64,000 nt of DNA from an uncultured Ruminococcus sp. (GCA_900544395.1 UQVC01000010.1:14985-78984); one strand, 5' to 3'; numbered from the stretch's first letter, positions 18,155 through 27,472 are shown. Numbers and translations: made by a program. The notes: generated by a model not told the origin, from the sequence alone.

Positions 18155-18214
18155 CGTTTTCTACCTCCTGAAATTTCTTCCCATAGTATATCCCGAATCC
18201 TGGTTTTTTATTTC

Positions 18215-19402
18215 TTACACTGTCAGCGCTTTTTTCAATTTTTCAATCATTTCATCCACATGTCGGCTCTCGATCACCAAAGGCGGAACCAGACGAAGCA
18301 CATTGCCCTGTGCCTGGATCACCAGCAGTCCTTCTTCCACGGCTTTTTGATTGACCTGTGCCACCGGCTTTTTCAGAACGATTCCCTGCATCAGACCGAT
18401 TCCTTTTCTTTCCAGCACATCCTCTTCTTCCCGTACCAGTTCTTCCAGACGGCTGGTCAGATAGGCTGCCACCTGATTGACATGATCTACGATCTGTTCT
18501 TTCTCAAAAATTTCAATCACTGTTTTCACTGCCATACATGCCAGAGGATTTCCTCCATATGTAGCTCCGTGATCTCCCGGAAGAAGAGAGTGCTCTGCCA
18601 CCTTTTCTGTCATGGCAAAAGCTCCCACCGGGATCCCGTTTCCAATTCCTTTTGCCATGGTCAGAATATCCGGCTTCACTCCATACTTCTGCCATGCGAA
18701 CATCGAACCTGTCCGACCCATTCCACACTGTACTTCATCACAGATCATCAGGATATCATTTTCATCACAGATCCTGCGGATTCCTTCCATAAACTCCCGG
18801 GTGGCAAGATTGATGCCTCCCTCGCCCTGCAGCGGCTCTAAAATAATCCCACAGGTCTGATCCGTCACAAGCGCCCTGACGCTGTCCAGATCATTAAATT
18901 TTGCAAAGGAAACTCCCGGCAGCATCGGTTCAAACGGTTCCCGGTACGCCGCATGTCCGGTTACAGAGACCGCTCCGAAACTCCGCCCGTGGAACGAATG
19001 CTCCATGGCAATGAACTGGTATCTTCCGGATTGTTTGTTATACGCATATCTTCTCGCAGCTTTGAGCGCCCCTTCGTTTGCTTCCGAACCACTGTTGGTA
19101 AAAAAGACTCTGTCCATCCCGGAAATGTGATTCAGTTTTTCCGCTGCTTCTCCACAGTTTCTGTGGTAGTATAAATTGGAGGTATGATACAGCTGATCGA
19201 TCTGAGCCTTCAATGCCTGGTTCAGCGTCTCATTTCCATACCCCAGACCAGAGACTGCAAATCCTGCTGCAAAATCCAGATATTCTTTTCCTTCTGTATC
19301 GTACAGATATACACCTTCTCCATGGTCCAGCGCAACAGGAAACCGATTGTATACATGTATTAGATTCTCTTCTGCTGTTTTAATTTTCGGATCCATCCTC
19401 AT
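18215..19402 (-). CDS. argD: Acetylornithine aminotransferase
   Basis: PLP enzyme converting N-acetylglutamate semialdehyde to N-acetylornithine. About 395 aa from ATG 19402 (GAGG site 4 nt upstream); ATG 19396 is an alternative, and the longer frame to 19519 lies inside argB. Visible features: GLGYGNE, TNSGSEANEGALKAARRY, HGRSFGAVSVTGH, the PLP aspartate region ICDEVQCGMGRTG and the lysine motif DILTMAKGIGNGIPVGA. It overlaps argB by 23 nt and is the last gene of argC-GNAT-argJ-argB-argD. Confidence 0.96.
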   Translation of the reverse strand: MRMDPKIKTAEENLIHVYNRFPVALDHGEGVYLYDTEGKEYLDFAAGFAVSGLGYGNETLNQALKAQIDQLYHTSNLYYHRNCGEAAEKLNHISGMDRVFFTNSGSEANEGALKAARRYAYNKQSGRYQFIAMEHSFHGRSFGAVSVTGHAAYREPFEPMLPGVSFAKFNDLDSVRALVTDQTCGIILEPLQGEGGINLATREFMEGIRRICDENDILMICDEVQCGMGRTGSMFAWQKYGVKPDILTMAKGIGNGIPVGAFAMTEKVAEHSLLPGDHGATYGGNPLACMAVKTVIEIFEKEQIVDHVNQVAAYLTSRLEELVREEEDVLERKGIGLMQGIVLKKPVAQVNQKAVEEGLLVIQAQGNVLRLVPPLVIESRHVDEMIEKLKKALTV

Positions 19403-20288
19403 AATACCTCTTTTCTTCTTTCTGTAAAATTGCTGTACCGATTCCTTTATTCGTGAAAATCTCCAGTAAGAGACAGTGCGGAATCCTTCCATCCAGAATA
19501 TGGACTCTGGAAACTCCATGTTCGATCGCGTCCATACAGTTATTCAGTTTCGGAAGCATCCCTCCGCCAATATAGCCCTCTTCGATGAGCTTCTTTGCTT
19601 CTTCTACCGGAAGTTCTGAAATCAAGGTGGACGGATCCTTTGGATCTTTATACACCCCTTCAATATCCGTCAGAAATGCCAGTTTTTCTGCTTTCATGGC
19701 TCTTGCAATGGCACAGGCTGCATCGTCTGCATTGATATTATATGTCTGAAATTCTTCGTCCATGCCTACCGGACACACAATAGGGAGAAAGTCTTTCTCC
19801 AGCAGATCGTATAAGATCTGGGCATCCACTTCTTTGATCTCTCCTACAAATCCAATATCCTCTCCCTGAGAATACTTCTTTTCCACTTTCAGAAGTCCCC
19901 CGTCTTTTCCGCTGATTCCAATGGCTCGGACTCCCAGGCTTTCTACCAGCTGTACTAGGCTTTTGTTTACTTTTCCCAGCACCATTTCCGCAACTTCCAT
20001 GGTCTCTGCATCTGTCACCCGAAGTCCGTTGATAAATTCCGGCTGTTTTCCGATTTTTCCAACCCACTTGCTGATCTCCTTTCCGCCGCCATGCACAATG
20101 ATTGGCTTAAAGCCGACCAGTTTCAGCAAAGTTACATCCTGGATCACTTTTTGCTTTAACGCTTCGTCTGTCATGGCACTTCCGCCATATTTTACAACAA
20201 TCACTTTTCGGTTAAACCGCTGAATATACGGCAGCGCCTCGATCAGCACATTTGCCTTTTCCAGATACTGGTTCATGATTTCGTTCAT
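19380..20288 (-). CDS. argB: Acetylglutamate kinase
   Basis: Phosphorylates N-acetylglutamate at its gamma carboxylate. ATG 20288 follows AAGGGAAGG and gives 302 aa; an upstream frame to 20321 is not needed. Motifs: VVKYGGSAMTDE (ATP site), IVHGGGKEISKW, VNKSLVQ and NADDAACAIARAMKAEKLAFLTDIEGVY. The N-terminal helix (MNEIMNQYLEKANVLIEALPYI) is the kind found in arginine-inhibited hexameric enzymes, so feedback control by arginine is likely. Confidence 0.96.
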   Translation of the reverse strand: MNEIMNQYLEKANVLIEALPYIQRFNRKVIVVKYGGSAMTDEALKQKVIQDVTLLKLVGFKPIIVHGGGKEISKWVGKIGKQPEFINGLRVTDAETMEVAEMVLGKVNKSLVQLVESLGVRAIGISGKDGGLLKVEKKYSQGEDIGFVGEIKEVDAQILYDLLEKDFLPIVCPVGMDEEFQTYNINADDAACAIARAMKAEKLAFLTDIEGVYKDPKDPSTLISELPVEEAKKLIEEGYIGGGMLPKLNNCMDAIEHGVSRVHILDGRIPHCLLLEIFTNKGIGTAILQKEEKRYYEDGSEN

Positions 20289-20330
20289 ATGATTCCTTCC
20301 CTTCTCACTTTTTCCACGCATTCCTGCTAT

Positions 20331-21554
20331 TTAACTTCTGTAATCTGCATTGATCTCAATATATCCGTGTGTCAGATCGCATCCCCAGGCTGTTGCCGTC
20401 TGATCGCCCTCTTTGATATCCGCGATTGCCGTTACTTCCGGCTGAGACAAGATCTCGGTTGCCTTCTCTTCACTGTAGTTGAGGGCAACTCCATTTTCAA
20501 TGAGCTGCAGTTCTCCTGCACTGCTTTTCAGATAGAGATCTACTTTTTCCGGATCAAATTCTGCGCCGGAATATCCCATGGCACATAAGATCCGTCCCCA
20601 GTTTGCATCATGCCCTGCAATGGCAGTCTTGGTCAGATTGGAACAGACAACAGATTTTGCCAGTGTCTTAGCCTGCACCTTTGTTTTCGCACCTTTCACA
20701 GTCACTTCAAACAGCGCGGTGGCTCCTTCTCCATCCCCTGCCATTTTTTTTGCAAGGGTTTCGTTCACTTCATGGAGCGCTTCTGCAAACAATTCAAACT
20801 CCCTGGTTCCCGGCTTGATCTTTGGATTTTCTGCCATTCCATTTGCCAGAAGCAGTACCGTATCATTGGTGGAGGTATCCCCGTCTACAGAAATCATGTT
20901 ATACGTCTCTTCCACGTCTGTGCGCAATGCTTCTTTTAATGCCTTTCTGGAGATCACGGCGTCTGTAGTAAGAAAGGCCAGCATGGTACACATATTGGGA
21001 TGGATCATGCCGGAACCTTTTGCCATTCCTCCGATGGTCACGCTCTTCCCGCCGATCTCCACGGTGACAGCCACTTCCTTTTCACAGGTGTCTGTCGTCA
21101 TGATCGCCTTTGCCGCTTCCTTTGCTGCTTGTTCTCCGGCTTTTTTCTGTGCTGCCAGTGTCTGGATCCCTGCTGTTAACTTTTCCATCGGCAGCGGCAT
21201 TCCAATCACACCGGTGGAACCGATCAGCACTCCTTTGGGATCTATCTGTAATGCTTGTGCTGCCGCCTCTGCCGTCTCCTGACAGCACTGCATCCCGGCT
21301 TTTCCGGTACAGGCATTGGCAATTCCGGAATTGACGACCACCGCCTGTACCGGCTGCTTCGATTCTACGACCTGTCGATCCCACTGTACCGGAGCTGCCT
21401 TCACAACGTTCGTTGTAAATGTTCCTGCCACTTTACATGGAACCACACTGTATACCAGCGCCATATCTGTCCTGTTTTCATATTTGATCCCTGCTGCCGC
21501 TGCGGCTGCCTCGTATCCTTTTGCCGCGGTCACCCCGCCTGTTATCTTTTTCAT
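20331..21554 (-). CDS. argJ: Glutamate N-acetyltransferase / ornithine acetyltransferase (ArgJ)
   Basis: Transfers the acetyl group from acetylornithine to glutamate, and may also make acetylglutamate from acetyl-CoA. About 407 aa from ATG 21554. The protein self-cleaves before a threonine; here the site reads HPNMCTMLAFLTTDAV, so the residue before the nucleophile Thr is Cys rather than the more common Ala. GVIGMPLPM (oxyanion region) and the C-terminal ATAWGCDLTHGYIEINADYRS end are family-typical. It makes the acetyl cycle of the operon, which is why no argE is needed. Confidence 0.95.
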   Translation of the reverse strand: MKKITGGVTAAKGYEAAAAAAGIKYENRTDMALVYSVVPCKVAGTFTTNVVKAAPVQWDRQVVESKQPVQAVVVNSGIANACTGKAGMQCCQETAEAAAQALQIDPKGVLIGSTGVIGMPLPMEKLTAGIQTLAAQKKAGEQAAKEAAKAIMTTDTCEKEVAVTVEIGGKSVTIGGMAKGSGMIHPNMCTMLAFLTTDAVISRKALKEALRTDVEETYNMISVDGDTSTNDTVLLLANGMAENPKIKPGTREFELFAEALHEVNETLAKKMAGDGEGATALFEVTVKGAKTKVQAKTLAKSVVCSNLTKTAIAGHDANWGRILCAMGYSGAEFDPEKVDLYLKSSAGELQLIENGVALNYSEEKATEILSQPEVTAIADIKEGDQTATAWGCDLTHGYIEINADYRS

Positions 21555-21572
21555 CTTCCATCCCATTCCTTT

Positions 21573-22019
21573 CTATCTTTCGTTAAATGCTGTGATATTT
21601 TCTGTGTTTAACAAAAAATCATAGTAATTCAAATCTCTTCGTTCCCTCCAGCCAATGGTATTCCAGAATGCATTTCCGATATCATTCTCTGCAAATGCGA
21701 TCAGCGACACATTGCTGATTCCTTCTTCTTTCAGAGCCTGCATGGACGCCACCACCATGGCTTTTCCGATTCCCTTTCTCCTGTAGGATTCTTCCACACA
21801 GACATGATACAGACATCCCCGCCTTCCATCGTGTCCGCATAAAATCGCTCCTACGATCTTTCCCTCTTCCTCTGCAACCACGCTGGTCGTCGGATTTCGT
21901 TTTAAAAACTTTTCTACCCCTGCCCGGGAATCGTCAATACTGCGGATTCCAAATCCCTGTATTTTTTTCCACAATTTATACACTTCTTCATAATCTTCAA
22001 TCGTCATTGTACGGATCAT
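21573..22019 (-). CDS. GNAT-family N-acetyltransferase (YpeA-like) inside the arginine operon
   Basis: 148-aa single-domain acetyltransferase. The acetyl-CoA loop is VCVEESYRRKGIGKAMV, the GNAT motif A, followed by LIAFAENDIGNAFWNTIGWRERRDLNYYDF. It lies 15 nt after argC and 19 nt before argJ, so it is translated with the arginine genes. A stand-alone N-acetylglutamate synthase to prime the ArgJ cycle is an attractive role, but the sequence is also like YpeA-type protein or small-molecule acetyltransferases. Function is not settled. Confidence 0.8.
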   Translation of the reverse strand: MIRTMTIEDYEEVYKLWKKIQGFGIRSIDDSRAGVEKFLKRNPTTSVVAEEEGKIVGAILCGHDGRRGCLYHVCVEESYRRKGIGKAMVVASMQALKEEGISNVSLIAFAENDIGNAFWNTIGWRERRDLNYYDFLLNTENITAFNER

Positions 22020-22033
22020 ATCTCTTACCTCTG

Positions 22034-23074
22034 TTACGGAACCATCGGAATCAGTTCCAGTCCTTCTGTTTCATCCAGTCCAAATAACAGGTTCATGTTC
22101 TGTACCGCCTGCCCTGCTGCTCCTTTGACCAGATTATCAATGGCTCCCATCATGATCACCCTGTTTGTTCTTGGATCCACCTGGATGCCTAAATCTACAT
22201 AATTGCTTCCTTCTACCCACTTTGTTTCCGGATATACCCCAGGGTTCAGCAGCCGGATAAACGGTTCTCCTTCATAACAGGAGTGATACGCCGCTCTTAC
22301 CTGTTCTTCTGTCACCCCTTCTTTCAGCTCTGCATATGCTGTCACAAGGATTCCCCGGTTCATAGGAACCAGATGCGGGGTAAAACTCAAAGTCACCGTC
22401 TCATTTGCCGCATATCCCAGCTGTTCTTCGATCTCCGGTGTGTGCCGGTGTCCTCCCACCGCATATGCTTTGATATTTTCATTGACCTCGCAAAAAAGAT
22501 TCGGAACCTTTGCCCCACGGCCTGCACCGGAGGTACCCGATTTTGCATCGATGATCAGAGTTTTCATATCGATCAGCCCTTCTTTGGCAAGTGGATACGC
22601 TGCAAGAATGGAACAGGTCGTATAACATCCCGGATTGGCAACCAGTCTTGCATCTTGAATCTTCTCCCGGTTGATCTCGCACAATCCATACACCGCTTCT
22701 TCCAGAAACTGGGGACTTTTATGTGAAATGTGATACCATTCTTCATACGTTTTAACGTCTTTGATCCGAAAATCTGCGCTTAGATCGATCACCCTGGTTT
22801 TGGATAAAATCTCCTCTGTCATCAACGATGCACAAAAGCCCTGAGGAGTCGCCGTAAAAATGACATCCACCTGTTTTGCCAGTTCTTCCATGTTGTCATC
22901 CATACATGCCGCATCCACGATCTGAAAAAAATTGCGGTATACATCTGCATATTTCTGATCAATATAACTTCTGGATCCATACCATACGATCTGTACCTCT
23001 TTGTGTGCTGTCAAAATCCGAACCAGTTCTCCTCCTGCATATCCGGTCGAACCGATAATTCCTGCTTTTATCAT
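22034..23074 (-). CDS. argC: N-acetyl-gamma-glutamyl-phosphate reductase
   Basis: NADPH-dependent reduction of acetylglutamyl phosphate to the semialdehyde. 346 aa, starting MIKAGIIGSTGYAGGELVRIL (nucleotide-binding loop) with AAAGGAG upstream. The active-site cysteine is in LVANPGCYTTCSILA, and GGHRHTPEIEEQL carries the conserved histidine. It is the first gene of the arginine operon; its promoter with ArgR-like boxes lies at 23186-23221, giving a leader of about 110 nt. Confidence 0.97.
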   Translation of the reverse strand: MIKAGIIGSTGYAGGELVRILTAHKEVQIVWYGSRSYIDQKYADVYRNFFQIVDAACMDDNMEELAKQVDVIFTATPQGFCASLMTEEILSKTRVIDLSADFRIKDVKTYEEWYHISHKSPQFLEEAVYGLCEINREKIQDARLVANPGCYTTCSILAAYPLAKEGLIDMKTLIIDAKSGTSGAGRGAKVPNLFCEVNENIKAYAVGGHRHTPEIEEQLGYAANETVTLSFTPHLVPMNRGILVTAYAELKEGVTEEQVRAAYHSCYEGEPFIRLLNPGVYPETKWVEGSNYVDLGIQVDPRTNRVIMMGAIDNLVKGAAGQAVQNMNLLFGLDETEGLELIPMVP

Positions 23075-23176
23075 TTCGAAAACTCCTTTCCCAAAGCATC
23101 TGCATCGCAGCTTGCTGCATATTTTTGCATGAAATATGTATTTTTTCTCTTTTTATTCAGGATTTGTATCAAACAA

Positions 23177-23233
23177 AAACCACGTTTGCATAAGTATACA
23201 TCTTTTTTGTATAATATGCAAGCATGGTTTTTA
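23177..23233 (-). promoter_or_regulatory. argC promoter with ArgR-like boxes, also a dyad after proA
   Basis: On the minus strand TTGCAT (23216-23221) and TATACT (23193-23198) are 17 bp apart, the same layout as the argG promoter. Two box-like palindromes overlap it: TGCATA-T-TATACA and TGTATA-CT-TATGCA, which together form a larger imperfect dyad. The outer arms AAAAACCA and TGGTTTTT extend this dyad and are followed by TTTTTGTTTG on the minus strand, so the same element could terminate proA transcripts. ArgR binding is inferred from the motif's sharing with argG. Confidence 0.6.
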
Positions 23234-23238
23234 TTTTT

Positions 23239-24489
23239 TTATTTTCGGATCTGTCCGTTTCCAAAAATAATATATTTTGTTGTTGTTAACGCTTCCAGTC
23301 CCATCGGTCCTCTGGCATGCAGTTTTTGGGTACTGATCCCGATCTCGGCTCCAAAGCCAAACTCAAATCCATCCGTAAATCTGGTGGATGCATTCACATA
23401 AACAGCTGCCGCATCCACTTCATCCTGAAACTTCAGGGCATTTGCATACTCTCTGGTAATAATCGATTCAGAATGTCCTGTATTATACCGGTTGATATGT
23501 GCGATCGCAGCTTCGATCGAAGGCACTGTTTTGACAGAGATCACGGCATCCAGATATTCTGTTCCCCAGTCTGCTTCTTCTGCCGGAAGGATCTCTCCGC
23601 AGACTTCTCTGGCAGCTTCATCTCCCCGGATCTCCACGCCATGATTGTTCAGGCGCTTCACAATTACCGGCAATGCTTCTTTTAAGACAGCTTCATGAAT
23701 AACCAGAGACTCACAGGCATTGCACACGCCCAATCGCTGTGTCTTTGCATTCTCAATGATCTCTGCGGCCATATTCACATCTGCAGTCTCATCTACGTAA
23801 ATATGGCAGTTGCCGGTTCCGGTCTCAATCACAGGAACGGTGCTGTTCTCCACCACAGATGCGATCAGTCCGGCTCCGCCCCGCGGGATCAAAACATCAA
23901 TGTAATCATGAAGGCGCATCATTTCTGTCACTGTCTCCCTGCTGGTATCTTCTACAAGAAGAATCAGATCCTGCGGCAGTTTTGCTTTTCGAAGTCCTGC
24001 CTTGATCACCTGTACGATTGCTTTATTGGAACAAATCGCATCACTTCCGCCCCGCAGGATCACAGCATTTCCTGTTTTGAAACACAATCCGAACGCATCT
24101 GCTGTCACGTTCGGGCGGGATTCATAGATAATACCCACGACCCCGATAGGAACCCTCTTTTTCCCAATACGCAGTCCATTGGGACGGTTTCTCATAGACA
24201 GAACCTCTCCGATGGGGTCTGCCAGCGCCGCAATCTGGCGCAGACCTTCTGCCATAGCTTCAATCCTTGCCTCCGTGAGACGCAGACGATCCTGCAGCGC
24301 TTCCGACATGCCGCGTGCTTTTGCTTCTGACATGTCCTTTTCATTCTCCTGCAGCAATTCTTCTTTGCGCAGATACAGCTCTTCTGCTACAAATTCCAGT
24401 CCTTTGTTTTTATCTTGTGTTGTCAGTTTTGCAGCAATTCTTGACGCTTCTTTTGCTCTGCTGCCCAGTGTTTCCATATATGTTTCCAT
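23239..24489 (-). CDS. proA: Glutamate-5-semialdehyde dehydrogenase (gamma-glutamyl phosphate reductase)
   Basis: Second step of proline synthesis. 416 aa, normal length, with ATG 24489 behind AAAGGAG. Motifs: GVVGIIYESRPNVTADA, NAVILRGGSDA, VPVIETGTGNCHIYVDE, and the catalytic cysteine in QRLGVCNACESLV. It follows proB by 12 nt. The gene ends in the argC promoter dyad. Confidence 0.97.
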   Translation of the reverse strand: METYMETLGSRAKEASRIAAKLTTQDKNKGLEFVAEELYLRKEELLQENEKDMSEAKARGMSEALQDRLRLTEARIEAMAEGLRQIAALADPIGEVLSMRNRPNGLRIGKKRVPIGVVGIIYESRPNVTADAFGLCFKTGNAVILRGGSDAICSNKAIVQVIKAGLRKAKLPQDLILLVEDTSRETVTEMMRLHDYIDVLIPRGGAGLIASVVENSTVPVIETGTGNCHIYVDETADVNMAAEIIENAKTQRLGVCNACESLVIHEAVLKEALPVIVKRLNNHGVEIRGDEAAREVCGEILPAEEADWGTEYLDAVISVKTVPSIEAAIAHINRYNTGHSESIITREYANALKFQDEVDAAAVYVNASTRFTDGFEFGFGAEIGISTQKLHARGPMGLEALTTTKYIIFGNGQIRK

Positions 24490-24501
24490 ACAGACTCCTT
24501 T

Positions 24502-25404
24502 CTATTCCTCTCCTTTGACTGCTTTTTTCTCCCGTTTTGCCTGTCTGCGGTACTGCGCTCTCTTTGGAGAAAGCTCTTCCTGCATCTCTTCCTGATGCTT
24601 CTGGGATAAAAATAACGTTCCTACCTTCTTTCCATTCATCACTTCATTAATGGAATAGATATTCTCCCCGTTTGCAATGATCATATCTGCTCCTGCCGCA
24701 GTCGCAATCTTCGCAGCTTTAATCTTAGTCGCCATTCCTCCAGTTCCACAGTCGCTGGATGCATCCTTCGCCATATTCTCCAGCTTACGGTCAATCTTTC
24801 CAACCGTATGGATAAATCTGGCATCCGGGTTCTGTCTCGGATCATCGGTATATAACCCATCAATGTCTGACATCAGAATCAGAAGATCCGCTTCTACCAG
24901 CCTGGACACATAAGCTGCCAGAGTGTCATTATCTCCAAAATTTCCATAAGAAAGCTCATCCACCGAAATTGCATCATTCTCATTGACGATGGGAACCACC
25001 TGCATCCGAAACAGCTCATCAAAAGTCTGTTTTGCATTTTTCCGGCACTTGGCATTGGTAATGGATTCTTTGGTCAGCAAAACCTGGGCTGTCAGCTGTC
25101 CATATTCATTGAACAGTTTTTCATAGATCATCATCAGCTTTCCCTGTCCCACAGCCGCGCATGCCTGCTTTTCTGATTCTGTGGATGGGCGCTGTTTCAT
25201 CCCCAGTGCATTTCTTCCCACGCCTACCGCTCCGGAAGAAACCACGATGACTTCTTTGCCTTTGTTTCTTAAATTGATCAGGATCCGTACGAATTTTTCC
25301 AATTTTTCCAGATTGATATTCCCCGTCTCTTCATAGGTGATCGTGGAAGTCCCCACTTTGATCACAATCCTCTGCTTATTCTGCAGAATGTCTTTTCTTT
25401 CCAT
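24502..25404 (-). CDS. proB: Glutamate 5-kinase, short form without PUA domain
   Basis: Phosphorylates glutamate for proline synthesis. 300 aa: the amino-acid kinase domain is complete (VIKVGTSTITYEE, VVSSGAVGVGR, VVPIVNENDAIS, GDNDTLAAYVS, LMSDIDGLYTDDP, GTGGMATKIKAAKIA). It ends in a basic tail (KRAQYRRQAKREKK) where longer ProB proteins carry a PUA domain of about 90 aa. Short forms exist in other bacteria, so activity is expected. Located between the isochorismatase-like gene and proA. Confidence 0.96.
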   Translation of the reverse strand: MERKDILQNKQRIVIKVGTSTITYEETGNINLEKLEKFVRILINLRNKGKEVIVVSSGAVGVGRNALGMKQRPSTESEKQACAAVGQGKLMMIYEKLFNEYGQLTAQVLLTKESITNAKCRKNAKQTFDELFRMQVVPIVNENDAISVDELSYGNFGDNDTLAAYVSRLVEADLLILMSDIDGLYTDDPRQNPDARFIHTVGKIDRKLENMAKDASSDCGTGGMATKIKAAKIATAAGADMIIANGENIYSINEVMNGKKVGTLFLSQKHQEEMQEELSPKRAQYRRQAKREKKAVKGEE

Positions 25405-25445
25405 CTTCTCTTCCTCTTCTTTTCCTTCCTGTCTTCTGCTTCTGT

Positions 25446-25961
25446 CTATAATATGTCAATGTGACACATCTTCATCGCTTCCAGTGCCTGTGCATGGCTT
25501 TCTGGTGTTACTCCGGCACAGCAGGAAGCATCGACACAAACCGGCACTTCCGGCAAAAAGGCTTTGCACAACATGGCATTGGAGATCACACAGATATCCG
25601 TACACAGACCAATCAAAGTGATCGAGCTTATGGGCGTTTCTTTGTGGATCTCTGTCAGTGCTTCTGCCAGACTCCTGCTTCCAAATGTTCCTTTTTCAAT
25701 CGGAGGCTCGGGCAAAAGCTTACGGATGCGTTCTTCGATCTCCCATCCTTTTGTTCCCCGGATACAATGTCTGACCGGAAGTTTTTTTCCTTCCATCGTA
25801 TCCAAATAGGTCTCCTCATGTGTATCCGCTGTGGCCAGGACCTTCCCCTGAAATGTGCGGATCTTCTCGATCACATGCGGAACAATGGCCTGTGCCTCTT
25901 TACTCCCCAGGGATCCGTCGATAAAATCATTCTGCATATCTACTACAACTAATATATCCAT
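25446..25961 (-). CDS. Isochorismatase-like cysteine hydrolase (nicotinamidase-related)
   Basis: 171-aa cytosolic hydrolase. The catalytic triad is visible: D9 in VVVDMQNDF, a lysine in PIEKGTFGS, and the cysteine in GLCTDICVISNAM. The metal-binding ADTH motif of nicotinamidases (LATADTHEE) is present, which favours nicotinamidase or a close relative in NAD salvage. It is the first gene before proB and proA (41 nt gap) and has a good promoter of its own. A functional link to proline synthesis is not evident. Confidence 0.85.
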   Translation of the reverse strand: MDILVVVDMQNDFIDGSLGSKEAQAIVPHVIEKIRTFQGKVLATADTHEETYLDTMEGKKLPVRHCIRGTKGWEIEERIRKLLPEPPIEKGTFGSRSLAEALTEIHKETPISSITLIGLCTDICVISNAMLCKAFLPEVPVCVDASCCAGVTPESHAQALEAMKMCHIDIL

Positions 25962-25999
25962 CTTTCACTTCTCCTGTTTTCAAAGTCTACAATACTTTC

Positions 26000-26028
26000 A
26001 TTATAACTGATATCGGTACGCTTTCCAA
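26000..26028 (-). promoter_or_regulatory. Promoter for the isochorismatase-proB-proA unit
   Basis: On the minus strand TTGGAA (26023-26028) and TATAAT (26000-26005) are 17 bp apart, about 40 bp upstream of the ATG at 25961. It diverges from the argG promoter at 26121. Confidence 0.6.
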
Positions 26029-26120
26029 CAAAATCTTTCCCAACACCTTGTATGTTTTCTTTGTTTTATGCATTATTTTTGAATTTTAATGTATATTTTT
26101 TACTTTTTTCCACTTTTCTA

Positions 26121-26149
26121 TTGCATATTTATAAATTATGGTGTATAGT
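26121..26149 (+). promoter_or_regulatory. argG promoter with ArgR-like box
   Basis: TTGCAT (26121-26126) and TATAGT (26144-26149) are 17 bp apart. TGCATA-TT-TATAAA (26122-26135) overlaps the -35 and spacer and matches the boxes in the argC promoter (TGYATA-N1/2-TATRCA). Arginine repression is inferred. The leader is about 85 nt and shows no clear riboswitch. Confidence 0.55.
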
Positions 26150-26241
26150 ACTGATTAGCTTCTAAAGCATGATTGGTTTTGCTGATCCTGGAAATCTGCA
26201 AAACTTCAGACAATAGAATGATTTAAAGGAGGATTCTTATT

Positions 26242-27462
26242 ATGAGTAAAGAAAAAGTTGTACTGGCATATTCCGGAGGGTTGGATACCACGGCGATCAT
26301 CCCATGGCTGAAAGAAAATTTTGACTACGAAGTCATCTGCTGCTGCATCGACTGCGGACAGGGAGAAGAACTGGATGGTCTGGAAGAACGTGCGAAATTA
26401 TCCGGCGCTTCCAAACTCTATATTGAAAATATCATCGACGAATTCTGTGATGACTACATCGTTCCATGTGTCAAAGCAGGAGCCGTATATGAAAATAAAT
26501 ATCTGCTTGGAACTTCCATGGCTCGTCCGCCGATTGCAAAAAAACTGGTAGAAATTGCACGAAAAGAGGGGGCAACTGCAATCTGTCACGGTGCAACAGG
26601 AAAAGGAAACGATCAGATCCGATTTGAACTCGGAATCAAGGCGCTCGCCCCGGACTTAAAGATCATCGCTCCATGGCGAATGACAGATGTCTGGACCATG
26701 CAGTCTCGTGAAGATGAGATCGAATACTGCAAGGCACATGGTATCGACCTTCCGTTTGATGCAAAACACAGCTACAGCCGCGACCGTAACCTGTGGCACA
26801 TCAGCCATGAAGGACTGGAACTGGAAGATCCTGCCTGTGAGCCAAACTACGATGATCTTCTCGTTCTCGGAGTTTCGCCGGAAAAAGCGCCGGATGAAGG
26901 CGAATATGTAACTATGACATTTGAAGCCGGTGTACCAAAGAGCCTGAACGGAAAAGAGATGAAAGTTTCTGAGATCATCACAGAACTCAACAAACTGGGC
27001 GGAAAACACGGGATCGGCATCATTGATATCGTAGAAAACCGTGTGGTTGGAATGAAATCCCGCGGTGTCTATGAAACTCCAGGCGGAACGATCTTAATGG
27101 AAGCGCACGATCAGCTGGAAGAACTGGTTCTTGACCGCGCAACCTATGAAGTGAAAAAAGACATGGGAAATAAAATGGCACAGATTGTATACGAAGGAAA
27201 ATGGTTCACACCACTTCGTGAAGCAGTCCAGGCATTTGTGGACGTCACACAGCAGTATGTAACAGGTGAAGTAAAGTTTAAGCTTTACAAAGGAAATATC
27301 ATCAAAGCCGGAACGACTTCCCCATACTCTTTATACAGTGAATCACTTGCAAGTTTCACTACAGGAGAACTGTATGACCACCACGATGCAGAAGGATTTA
27401 TCAATCTGTTCGGACTGCCGTTAAAAGTACGCGCAATGAAAATGCAGGAACTTGAGAAATAA
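26242..27462 (+). CDS. argG: Argininosuccinate synthase
   Basis: Joins citrulline and aspartate with ATP. 406 aa. It begins MSKEKVVLAYSGGLDTTAIIPWL, the N-type ATP pyrophosphatase loop SGGLDT, behind AAAGGAGG. Other family stretches: ATAICHGATGKGNDQIRFELG, KHSYSRDRNLWHISHEG, and SRGVYETPGGTIL. It stands alone, followed by a terminator; argH is not in the window. Confidence 0.98.
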   Translation: MSKEKVVLAYSGGLDTTAIIPWLKENFDYEVICCCIDCGQGEELDGLEERAKLSGASKLYIENIIDEFCDDYIVPCVKAGAVYENKYLLGTSMARPPIAKKLVEIARKEGATAICHGATGKGNDQIRFELGIKALAPDLKIIAPWRMTDVWTMQSREDEIEYCKAHGIDLPFDAKHSYSRDRNLWHISHEGLELEDPACEPNYDDLLVLGVSPEKAPDEGEYVTMTFEAGVPKSLNGKEMKVSEIITELNKLGGKHGIGIIDIVENRVVGMKSRGVYETPGGTILMEAHDQLEELVLDRATYEVKKDMGNKMAQIVYEGKWFTPLREAVQAFVDVTQQYVTGEVKFKLYKGNIIKAGTTSPYSLYSESLASFTTGELYDHHDAEGFINLFGLPLKVRAMKMQELEK

Positions 27463-27472
27463 GTCATTAAAA

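Noticed and set aside
23090..23145. Additional ArgR boxes in the argC leader (TGCATG/TATGTA-like words)
   Set aside because: The words are AT-rich and imperfect and do not form the same spaced palindrome as the promoter boxes.
26150..26241. Possible riboswitch or T-box in the argG leader
   Set aside because: No T-box core motif, specifier loop or conserved riboswitch core could be found in about 90 nt.
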